DNA of 64,000 bases from Cotesia glomerata (lineage: Eukaryota; Arthropoda; Insecta; Hymenoptera; Braconidae): contig NC_058161.1 in NCBI RefSeq assembly GCF_020080835.1, positions 1,674,001 to 1,738,000 on the forward strand. Reading direction: 5' to 3'. A program made the position numbers and the translations under genes. The notes beneath the pieces were generated by a model. The model made no database searches. It saw only the letters and a program-made list of their open reading frames with translations, and was not told the origin of the DNA. Below, piece after piece: positions 38,124-48,625 of this stretch. Within the stretch, counting starts at the first letter, position 1; each line of letters opens with the position of its first letter.

Positions 38124-38933
38124 AAGTCTAGAAGATATTCAAATTAGCTGAATGTTTGTTTAAATGCTCGCTCGACAGATTTATACATTAAGTCTAAGTT
38201 TATTCAAAGAATCAATAACACATGCTTTGCAAAGAGATTTATTGCTCATTTGCACAAATTAATTAGACAGCTTCCTGCCTTTATTAATCCGCAAAAATTA
38301 CCCACGTTAAAATTTCTCAGCAAAAATTTCACATACAAAAATATCTCAAGTACAACAATTTCTCAATCCAAAATTTATCACAAGATAAATGAATCTGACG
38401 AAAATTAATCATCATTTACGAAAATGCTTATGTATCTTCAACCATGAAATGGCCCTTTTATAATTTTTTTTGTGCGTTAAGGTATATAATAAGCGTATGA
38501 GATCTTTTGGTCTGAGAAAATATATTCGAAGATATTTTTACCATGAGAAAATAAGGTAAAAGCCCCAATTATTGACGCTATAAGAGACAAAGTTATGATT
38601 TGATTTTTTTTTAACAATCAAATATAAATATCGTTGAATTTTATTTGTGGTAATGTCTTATGTAATGTTTTAACTAATCAATTTCTTTTTTTAAAATGAT
38701 AATCAGTGATATTTACTAATTAATTTTAAATAGTTAAATAGATGATCTGGATACACCAATTATTGACGGGTTAAAAAACTGATTGATCTAATTATTGACG
38801 TACCGTAACCTCAATTATTGACGCCCTTACTGCGCATGCGTCGAATCATTTGGTTATATTCTTATTTATCAAAACTTGATATAAAGTAATCACTATTATT
38901 ATTATTATTATTATGTTTTAATTAATAATAATT

Positions 38934-40306
38934 TGCGTGCTTAAAGGTAAAAGGACTTATAGCTAAGGGTTGATAGGGATTTGTGCTGAAAGGGCGTATA
39001 AAAAATTTTTTTTTTGCCATTCGGTTTGAAATTATCTGAAACGTAAAAATCTGTGAAAAAAAAAAAGTTGATATCCTAAAGCTGAAACGGCGTATCTCAA
39101 GACATACGCCCTTTGACCTTTAAGAAAAGTACTACTTAAAGGTAAAATTGCGTATAAAAAAAAAATTAGGGAAACGGTTGACCCTGAAGGCCATCCCTGC
39201 AACTTCCCGTTAATTCCATACTTATGTGCTTAAAATTGCACCAATACAATTTATTGGCTATTTTGAGCTCTTCAAGCTCAAAGAGATTGTTTTCCTATGC
39301 TTTTGAGCTCTTCGAGCTAGGGGCGCTAGCGTCGAGTTTTAGTATGACACACACACACACACATACATACAGACGCCATGACAACCTCGCGGGGATAGTC
39401 AGGGAAGCTTCCTGTGACCTTCAAACGTCGAGATCTGATGAAAACTCGGTTTTTGCAAAACGGGGTGAAAACAATAACTTCCCGATTTTTGAAAATTTTC
39501 GATTTTTGTAGCGGGAAGTTAAAAATTGTATTTTTCATAGCAAATGGTCAATAATAGTTTCACAAGACAAGTTATACTCAAAAATTTTGGAAACTCCAAA
39601 AGTGCACGCCTCACAATCTCATTTTTTACAATAAAATATAAAAAGCAAAATAATAAAAAACAGAAAACTGCTATGGTTTAGTGGCGCCATAACTCTAAGG
39701 TGAGTTAAAAAATAGTTTTGTTAATGTTTTGATGAATTTAAGCTGACGATTATTAATTTTTCAACTTCTTGTTGAGTGAAATCTATCAAAAAGTCAACAT
39801 TTTTTTTATGACACTTGGGTAACTACTGGTGCCGTTCACACAACAGTTGTTTCATCATGATCAACAATCCAAGATCCAAATTTTATAATAACTATTTCTC
39901 AAAATAAAAAGCGAGAAAATAATCACGCGTAATTTATTGTTTTTTTGAATATATTGTCTTTTTTGACTTTAAAAAATTGTATAGTTGAGGTTTTACGCCG
40001 CTACTACCACAGAACGTTTTTTTTTTCACATTTTTAAACTACGAATATGTTCTTTTCTTAACTGGCCGAAAAAAAAAAATATACGCCCTTTCACCTTTAG
40101 ATCACCAAAATTTCAATTTCTTAAAAGTAAAAGGGCGTATAATTAAAGATATACGCCCTTTTACCTTTGTAATTTTTTTTTCAATTTTAAGCGCAGAATG
40201 TGTCTACTACTCGATTGGCAATAAAAAAAAAATATGCGCCCTTTTACCTTTGCAAAGGTAAAAGAGCGCATAAATTGTTATAAGTCCTTTAACCTTCAGG
40301 CACGCG
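38934..40306. mobile_element. 1.37-kb TIR element with AATT target duplication
   Basis: Ends GCGTGCTTAAAGG / CCTTCAGGCACGC, flanked by AATT on both sides; the paralogous unit has a single AATT at 32018-32021 and no insertion. The interior is rich in short inverted repeats built on AAAGGTAAAAGGGCGTAT. A shorter related block is at 9838-10085. Confidence 0.8.
39158..39527. repeat. deleted copy of the AACTTCCCG...CGGGAAGTT repeat
   Basis: Matches both ends of the 5851-6737 repeat but lacks most of the middle; contains a short (CA)n tract. It is nested in the 38934-40306 element. Confidence 0.65.
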
Positions 40307-40964
40307 AATTGTTTAAAACTTATTTAACACCAAAACACGCCGAGTTATTTGACAGTTGAAAACTTTGTAAATAATCGCATAACGTATTTTATACTTAAAA
40401 AAAAAAGACGTCATGGTCCTGTCGACTGGCTGTCAATATGAGATTCACCATGAAAATTATGAACTAGTTATTGACTCCCATTATTTAAATATTATAAAGC
40501 ATACAATTAATTTCGATTATTTAATTTTATAAATATTTCATATATTGTTGATTATAAAAAAAATAGATCATATAATTACATGAAAAAATTAATTTAAACT
40601 CGGCAGTTAAAAAAAATGCTTTTCTAACCAAAATTGTTAAGAAAATAGACGCTCGTAAGCTGATTTGATGAATTGGTGCTAACTTTATTTTTTATTAATA
40701 ATTAATATTTAATATTTTTAATTGAAAGTGCTTTTTTTCTATTTTTTAATTAATTAGAATTTAATAAAAATTTATTTGATCGTTATTATTATTACAGATA
40801 ATTTAATATATTTAAAAATAATTTAAAGTGGCAATATTGAGACCCCCGTCAATAATTAGGGCTTTTACCTTACTGCTAGGATAAAATATTGCATAAGAAA
40901 TTTTTGCTGAAAAATTTTGTCGTAGGTAATTATCGCATGAAAAATAAAAGACGGTCACCTAATT

Positions 40965-43784
40965 CTAATTTGACATATCGCACTTAGCTCGGTAAATGTT
41001 GCTCCAAATGGCAACTTCGATGATTCCAGTAGCATCGATAAAGTCCACGGCTACAATATTTGCCGTTTTGAAGTGTCTCTTTTTGTACCACATCGTCACC
41101 AGAGGTCCAGTTTGAACAGCTAGCTCGCGTAGTGATTTTCTGCCGCGTCCAAAATATGAAAGCGCAGCATCTACTAATATCATTGAAGAATCCAATGTTA
41201 TTTCGGCCATCACTGCTCTTAGGTTCGTTTTGGAAAATTCACGGCTGCAAATGAACAAATTTTGAGCTACCATCAAGCTTTGATAAATCAACTTACTTTG
41301 ATTCAAGTTTGGCAGAGCTTTCAGATTCATTAACAAAACTCTCAAGTTCTTCAACGTTTTTGACATCACCCCATAGCTGATATACAGATGTCCAGAATCT
41401 ATAAATTACACCTTCGAATTCAAAAACGTAACTAAAAATAAGTCTTTTGTTGGATTTCCAAATTTCACCCAAAGTCTTTTGATGAGCTTGGAACGTTTCT
41501 AGAAAATATCCTTCAAATTCGTCAAGAATGTAATTCAGAAAGTTTGAGTGACTTTCAAATGTTTCAAATCCTAAGTCAAATTAAAGAGTGTAAATTTTTT
41601 TTCATTTGAAAATTATTAAGCCTATAAAAGACTTACCTTGAGGAAATTCTTTAAAGTTGATGATAACAATTTCCATAGTGTTGTCCAAAAAATCTTTAAT
41701 GTTTGTAATGATTTCGTCGAGAGGCTGCATAGCGAAAGTTCCATGACAAACCCAGTATTTATTACCAACAATACACGGTCTTATGTCCAAGTAACGTATT
41801 CCGGTGAGTAATTGGTCCATAACGCTCTTTTCCTATTTAAAAAACGTTATTGTTCAAATTTTTTTTTTAAATTTCGTAAGAAAATTTTCATTTTAAAATA
41901 CTTCAGGCATGATCATATTTGGCTATTAAAGGTTTTTGTTGAAATAAAAACATTCACATATAAGCTCAAAAGGAGAATCAAAAATAGATTTTTGGTTTGG
42001 ATCTAAATATTTCAAACTAGCTGTTACTCGCCAGCTCCGCTGGGCGCTTTATAGAATTGCATTTTTAGATCTAGACTTGAAATTTAATTAGAGTATTGTT
42101 TTAACTTGCACAGATTCCCAATTCTATTGAATTGGCATCCACCTTTTATCCATGTAATTATTCTAGCTAATATTCATTCTAACTTTCAATGTGAAATCAT
42201 TGTAACATTTCCGTGTTTTTCTTACAAAAATGAATAATAATTGATTTGAAAAAAAAAAATTTTTAATGAGCATTGAAAGTTTCAGTTAGAGAAATTGCAG
42301 GTCTCATAAGTGAAGAAATATGCCTAGTATGTAAACATAACCAATAGAATTAATGAATTTATTTTAAACAAATGACAATCGAATAGAATAAATTAAGTAA
42401 CAATAAAAATTCATTATTTATTAGTCAAAAAAAAATAGGTTCTGGATAAGTAATCACCATCATATCATATACCCAAACCTTCTCCAAAACACGCTGCATC
42501 TTATGGTATAAGTATTATTCCGATCGGTTCAGTAGTTTTTGCAGTATAACCGGACAAAAAAACTGGCTCTCTATTTATTAGTATAGATTTCACTCTCTAA
42601 TAGCGAGAAAATTTAGCTACCACGCGCGACCTGTTGGAGGTTTATAAAACTAACTTTTTTCAAAAAATTATATATGGACATATCATCATATCGGGTCTAA
42701 TATGGGCATATTGAGTCATATTAGGACATATTAAGCCGAATGGCATATTTTTATATCAGGAAAAATTATATATGAGTAGTCGGGTGCGTCAAAATTTAAT
42801 CTTTGAAAACAACCTTTTAAAATTGACATTTAGAGTTTCGCTTTTAACAGGAGTTGTATTTGGGCATTTCCTGATATATTTTGGTGTGTCACAATTTATT
42901 TGATACTCACAGAATTTTTTAACAGGAGTTTCGTTTGGCCAAATTTTGAAATTTTTAAATTCCAGAAAAATTGCTTCAACAAAATTCCCGTTAAACAATT
43001 ATGTGAGCATCAAATAAATCCTGACACATCAAAATATCTCAGAAAATGCCCAAACCTTACTCCTGCTAAAAGCGGAGCTCAAAATTTTAATTTTAAAAGG
43101 CTGCTTTTAGAGATTAAATTTTGACGCACCCTAATGAGCAGATCAAAAAACTTTTTCAAGTTGTTATTTCAATAAATTAATAATTCGTTTGTTTATACAT
43201 AATTACTTGTGTTACTGTATATCGATCTAAAATTGTCGGAGGTGATTCGTATCTGTAAGATCCCGAGTTATGCGTTCCTGGTATAAATAGCTGAGCAAGA
43301 GTCATATTTTCAATTATTTTTCTGTTATCATGCATCCAGTTCGCATGAGATGACAAACATGTCAACATAAGCTTTTTAAAATTCCTCAACCAAGCTACGT
43401 GATAACCTAAGTGAAAAAAAAATTATTATTATAAACTATAATTAAATGGCTGGAACTTAAATTACCTGTACATTGATCGATGTACATCGACTCTATCGAG
43501 TACCTCGCGTCTACTGGTGCTATTCCCGTTTTGACAAAACCATTACTGTTTGTTGGAAAGTATGCAAAAAATAAGTCTTTTGTATCATGATAAAGAACGA
43601 GACTGTCACCTAGCTTGAAGTCTTCTAAGAACCAATAAATAACAATCTGACCTCTGATCTGATGGCTATCATTAATTGGTGCATAGGACAAAATTATTTG
43701 ACTGGTGTTACACTCATTTTCCGAAGAATTGCCAAAAATTTTAATAAAAATTACTGCACTGATAATATTATTGAGTTTAAACAT
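40965..43784 (-). CDS. PI-PLC X-domain secreted protein, array gene C (5 exons)
   Basis: Exons: 43784-43466, 43406-43207, 41832-41637, 41570-41297, 41244-40965; phases 1, 0, 1, 2; 422 aa. Exon 1 differs from gene B at only two residues (Arg to Ser, Gln to Lys). His152, Arg186 and His203 are kept. The signal-peptide-like start is the same as in B. Exon 4 differs from B at 22 amino-acid-changing codons and one silent codon. Exon 5 has FGRGRKS, as in gene E and the orphan exons, where B and D have FGHGEKS; this suggests gene conversion. The product is two residues shorter than B at the C-terminus, ending after DMSN. Intron 2 (1374 bp) holds the same fold-back repeat as B. It lies in the second ~6.9 kb duplication unit. 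Catalytic activity is inferred from the motifs. Confidence 0.85.
42782..43128. repeat. fold-back MITE in intron 2 of gene C
   Basis: Orthologous-position copy of the GGTGCGTC-ended palindrome in gene B; open frames on both strands reflect the palindrome. Confidence 0.7.
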
Positions 43785-44015
43785 TTTTGTATTGCTGTCG
43801 ATGGTTGACTAAAAAATAATCTTTTAACAGAGTGGTGTGTTATTTTTAATTCGTTATCAAAGTCATTGGCAATAAAATGTTTTATGACACTGAAGTTGAA
43901 TTACAAAAAAATTTTTTCTACGCAGGTGTTTATATTAAATTTACAAAAAACAATTTTTATTTAAGTTTTTAGAAACATATTTTTCACAGTTAATGAAATA
44001 AAAAAAAATTTTTAA

Positions 44016-44261
44016 CTATAAATTTTTTGCCCCGCGATTAATATAACTTTTAATAGCGATTTCGACGAGTCCAGTGGTATCAAAAAAATCAACTGCGACA
44101 ATATGTGCTGTTCTGAAGTGTTCATCGTTAAACCACATCGTAATTAAAGGGCCAATTTTAACAGCGAGTTCTCGCAATGATTTTCTACCGCGTCCAAAAT
44201 AATGAAGCGCAGCATCTGCTATTATCATTGAAGAATCCAATGTTATCACCGCCATCATTCT
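44016..44261 (-). pseudogene. orphan exon 5 of a PI-PLC X-domain gene (unit 2)
   Basis: Second copy of the truncated last exon, with the same breakpoint at the double ATG, upstream of gene C. It differs from the 37.1 kb copy by a few replacements (for example Lys for Glu before IGPL, and Ser-Tyr for Ser-Asn near the end). It lies in the 44016-45023 block that parallels 37121-38123. The frame is intact but there is no acceptor, no upstream exon and no catalytic motif. Confidence 0.75.
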
Positions 44262-45190
44262 ATTCTATGATATTGATGATAATCAGAGAATCAGAATAAA
44301 TTTATTCATAAGTATGGTTTGGAAAAATTAAAAAAGCATTTGTTCATTTTTTTAAGAATATCTTTCTTGAAAATTAATTTTTTTCGATTAGAAAAATTTT
44401 AAATCTGAAATTTAAAAAAACATTACAAGAGTGACAGACAATTAAATTCAACCATAAATAATAAATAAAATTTTTTATGAGCCCAAAAATAAAATAAATT
44501 TTTTAGTAAAATATATATTATCATGTTTGAAAATAACAAAATGATTTTTGGTTTATTTTTAAAATTCAACAAGTGAATTATTAATATTAATTCAATCTCA
44601 ATATTTACAATCAAGTGTCAAATTTTCAAAATTTTTTTAATTTGAATTAATCATCATTATTTTTATTATTAATTATTCAAAACAAGAAGTCTGAAAAAAA
44701 TCCTTAACATTTAGATTTATTTGCTCATCGTTTACAATCTTTCTTAAATAAAAAAAAATGAGTGAATAATTCTGATTTAAAGAATTAAAACTTACAACTA
44801 TAAAAAAAAAAAAAAATGATGATGAAGTGTCATCAGTAATATGGCTGTTGTTTTCTCACGCGCCTTCTGGTGTTTAAATTTTTATTTATCCCAATAAAAT
44901 ATGTATGTTGGTTTGAGAATTAGATTATATTGAGTTAAAAACATACTTTTGAAGCAAGCATGAACAAATTTCAAAGCGGGAATTTATAATCCAAGAAAAA
45001 ATATTATTGAGGCATTAAAACCAAAGTCTAGAAGATATTCAAATTAGCTGAATGTTTGTTTAAATGCTCGCTCGACAGATTTATACATTAAGTCTAAGTT
45101 TATTCAAAGAATCAATAACACATGCTTTGCAAAGAGATTTATTGCTCATTTGCACAAATTAATTAGACTGCTCCCTGCCTTTATTAACTC

Positions 45191-45338
45191 GCAAAAATTA
45201 CCCATGTCAAAATTTCTCAGCAAAAATTACGCATACAAAAATATCTCAAGTACAATAATTTCTCAAACTAAAATTTATCACAAGACAAATGAATCTGACG
45301 AAAATTAATCGAAAAATTTTGTCGTAGGTAATTATTGC
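45191..45338. repeat. 148-bp short form of the gene-flanking TIR element behind gene D
   Basis: Both inverted ends are kept with almost no interior. It is either a deletion derivative or the state before the unit 1 and 2 copies grew by insertion. Confidence 0.5.
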
Positions 45339-45377
45339 ATGAAAATGAAAATGAAAATGAAAATACAAGACGGTCAC

Positions 45378-48300
45378 CTAATTCTCATTTGACATATCGC
45401 ACTTAGCTCGGTAAATGTTGCTCCAAATGGCAACTTCGATGATTCCAGTGGTATCGATAAAATCCACGGCTACAATATTCGCCGTTTCGAAGTGTCTCTT
45501 TTTGTACCACATCGTCACCAAGGGTCCAGTTTGAACAGCTAGCTCGCGTAGTGATTTTTCACCGTGTCCAAAATAGTAAAGCGCAGCATCTACCATTATC
45601 ATTGAAGAATCCAATGTTATTTCGGCCATCACTGCTCTTAGGTACGTTATAAAAAAATCACGGCTGCAAATGAACAAATTTTGAGCTACCATCAAGCATT
45701 GATAAATCAACTTACTTTGATTCAAGTTTGGCAGAGCTTTCAGATTCATTAACAAAACTCTCAAGTTCTTCATCGTTTTTGACATCACCCCACTGCTGCT
45801 TTACATATGCCCAGAATCTATAAATTTCACCTTCGAATTCAGTAACGTAACTAAAAATAAGTCTTTTGTTGGATTTCCAAATTTCACCCAAAGTCTTTTG
45901 ATGAGTTTGGACCGTTTCTAGATAATATCCCTTAAATTCATCATAAAGGTAACTCAGAAAGTTTGAGTAACTGTCAAGTGTTTCAAATCCTAAGTCAAAT
46001 TGAAGAGTGTAAATTTTTTTTCATTTTAAAATTAGTAAGCCTATAAAAGACTTACCTCGAGGAAATTCTTTAAAGGTGATGATAACAATTTCCATAGTGT
46101 TGTCCAAAAAATCTTTAATGTCTTTAAAGATATCGTCGAGAGGCTGCATAGCGAAAAGTCCATGACAAACCCAGTATTTATTATCAACAATACATGGTCT
46201 TATGTCCAAGTAACGTATTCCGGTGAGTAATTGGTCCATAACGCTCTTTTCCTATTTAAAAAACGTTATTGTTCAAATTTTTTTTTAAATTTCGTCAGAA
46301 AATTTTCATTTTAAAATACTTCAGGCGTGATCTGATCATATTCGGCCATTAAAGGTTTTTGTTGAAATAAAAACATTCACATATAAGCTCAAAAGGAGAA
46401 TCAAAAATAGATTTTTGGTTTGGATCTAAATATTTCAAACTAGCTGTTACTCGACCGCTCCGCTGGGCGCTTTATAGAATTGTATTTTTAGATCTAGACT
46501 TGAAATTTAATTAGAGTATTGTTTTAACTTGCACAGATTCCCAATTCTGTTGAATTGGCATCCACCTTTTATCCATGTAATTATTCTAGCTAATATTCAT
46601 TGTAACTAAATTTTTTATCTCAGGAATTTGGACAAGATAGGATTTAATAATTCATTGTAACTTTCAATGTGCAATCATTGTAACATTTCCGTGTTTTTCT
46701 TACAAAAATGAATAATAATTGATTTGAAAAAAAAAATTTTTAATGAGCATTGAATGTTTCAGTTAGAGAAATTGCAGGTCTCATAAGTGAAGAAATCTGC
46801 CTAGTATGTAAACATAACCAATAGAATTAATAAATTTATTTTAAACAAATGACAATCGAATAGAATAAATTAAGGTACAATAAAAATTCATTATTTCTTA
46901 GTAAAAAAAAAATAGGTTCTGGATAAGTAATCACCACCATATCATATACCCAAACCTTCTCCAAAACACGCTGCATCTTATGGTATAAGTATTATTCCGA
47001 TCGGTTCAGTAGTTTTTGCAGTATAACCAGACAAAAAAACTGGCTCTCTATTTATAAGTATAGATTTAACTCTCTAAGAGCAAGACTATTTAGCTACCAG
47101 GCGCCACCTGTTAGAGGTTTTCAAAACTAACTTTTAACAAAAAATTGATTTTTGGTTTAGATCTAAGCATCTTAAATTTAGCTCTCTAGTAGCGAGAAAA
47201 TTTAGCTACCACGCGCGACCTGTTGGAGGTTTATAAAACTAACTTTTTTCAAAAAATTATATATGGACATATCATCATATCGGGTCTAATATGGGCATAT
47301 TGAGTAATATTAGGACATATTAAGCCAAATGGCATATTTTTATATCAGGAAAAATTATATATGAGTAGTCGGGTGCGTCATAATTTAATCTTTGAAAGCA
47401 ACCTTTTAAAATTGAAATTTAGAGTTTCACTTTTAACAGGAGTTGTATTTGGGCATTTCCTGATATATTTTGGTGTGTCAAAATTTATTTGATACTCTTA
47501 GAATTTTTTAACAGGAGTTTCGTTTGGCCGTATTTTGAAATTTATAAATTCCAGAACAATTGCATCAACAAAATTCCTGTTAAACAATTATGTGAGCATC
47601 AAATAAATCCTGACACATCAAAATATCTCAGAAAATGCCCAAACCTAACTCCTGCTAAAAGCGGAACACAAAATTTCAATTTTAAAAGGCTGCTTTTAGA
47701 GATTAAATTTTGACGCACCCTAATGAGCAGATCAAAAAACTTTTTCAAGTTGTTATTTCAATAAATTAATAATTCGTTAATTTATACTTAATTACTTGTG
47801 TTACTGTATATCGATCTAAAATTGTCGGAGGTAATTCGTATCTGTAAGATCCCGAGTTATGCGTTCCTGGTATAAATAGCTGAGCAAGAATCATATCTTC
47901 AAATATTTTTCTGTTATCATACATCCAGTTCGCATGAGATGACAAACATGTCGACATAAGCTTTTTAAAATTCCTTAACCAAGCTACGTGATAACCTAAG
48001 TGAAAAAAAAAATATTATTATAAACTATAATTAAATGGCTTGAACTTAAATTACCTATACATTGATCGATGTACATCGACTCTATCGAGTACCTCGTGTC
48101 TACTGGTGCTATTCCCGTTTTGACAAAACCATTACGTTTTGTCGGAAAGTATGTAAAAAATAAGTCTTTTGTATCAGGATAAAGAACGAGACTGTCACCT
48201 AGCTTGAAGTCTTCTAAGAACCAATAAATAACAATCTGACCTCTGATTTGATGGCTATCATTAATTGGTGCATAGGACAAAATTATTTGATTGGTGTTAC

Positions 48301-48382
48301 ACTTATTTGCCGAAGAATTGCCAAAAATTTTAATAAAAATTATTGCACTGATAATATTGATAATATTATGGAGTTTAAACAT
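45378..48382 (-). CDS. PI-PLC X-domain secreted protein, array gene D (5 exons)
   Basis: Exons: 48382-48055, 47995-47796, 46251-46056, 45989-45716, 45663-45378; phases 1, 0, 1, 2; 427 aa. The start gives a signal-peptide-like segment three residues longer than in B and C. Key residues are His155 (IPGTHNSG), Arg189 (GIRYLDIR) and His206 (WVCHG). Exon 5 is almost identical to that of B (one Ile/Met change), while exon 4 differs from B at 23 replacement codons and 3 silent codons. The start codon lies only 243 bp past the stop of gene E, so the promoter must be short or overlap the E 3' end. Intron 2 (1544 bp) carries the fold-back repeat plus two tandem pieces of a dispersed AACTCTCT repeat. 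One oddity is Cys-Ile where the paralogues have Cys-Thr just before the intron 1 donor. Confidence 0.85.
47368..47717. repeat. fold-back MITE in intron 2 of gene D
   Basis: Same palindromic element as in B and C, with the same flanks. Confidence 0.7.
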
Positions 48383-48625
48383 TTTTTTATTGCTGTTGAT
48401 TGTTGACTAAAAAATAATCTTTTATCAGAATGGTGTGTTATCTTTAATTCGTTATCAAAGTAATTAGCTATTAAGTGTTTTTTGACACTTAAGTTTCAAC
48501 TTGTGATTCATCACAAGAAAATGTTTTCTACGCAGGTTTTCATATTAAATTTACAAAATACAATTTTTATTTAAGTTTTTAGAAATATATTCTTTACAAT
48601 TAATGAAATAAAAAAAAAATTTTAA

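Larger units (their letters stand above)
38291..40936. mobile_element. TIR element 3' of gene C, with nested insertions
   Basis: Same ~46-bp inverted ends as the unit 1 element. It carries a different nested insertion (38934-40306), which itself contains a copy of the AACTTCCCG repeat (39158-39527). Confidence 0.6.
38124..45023. repeat. segmental duplication unit 2 (contains gene C and orphan exon)
   Basis: Colinear copy of 31295-38123. A third, shorter unit follows (45024-48868, gene D). It lacks most of the 3' flank and runs into the authentic exon 5 of gene E, so unit 3 marks the ancestral arrangement. Confidence 0.8.

Noticed and set aside
44423..44614. 63-codon minus frame upstream of the orphan exon
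   Set aside because: AT-rich Leu/Ile/Phe translation; the equivalent frame in unit 1 is interrupted.
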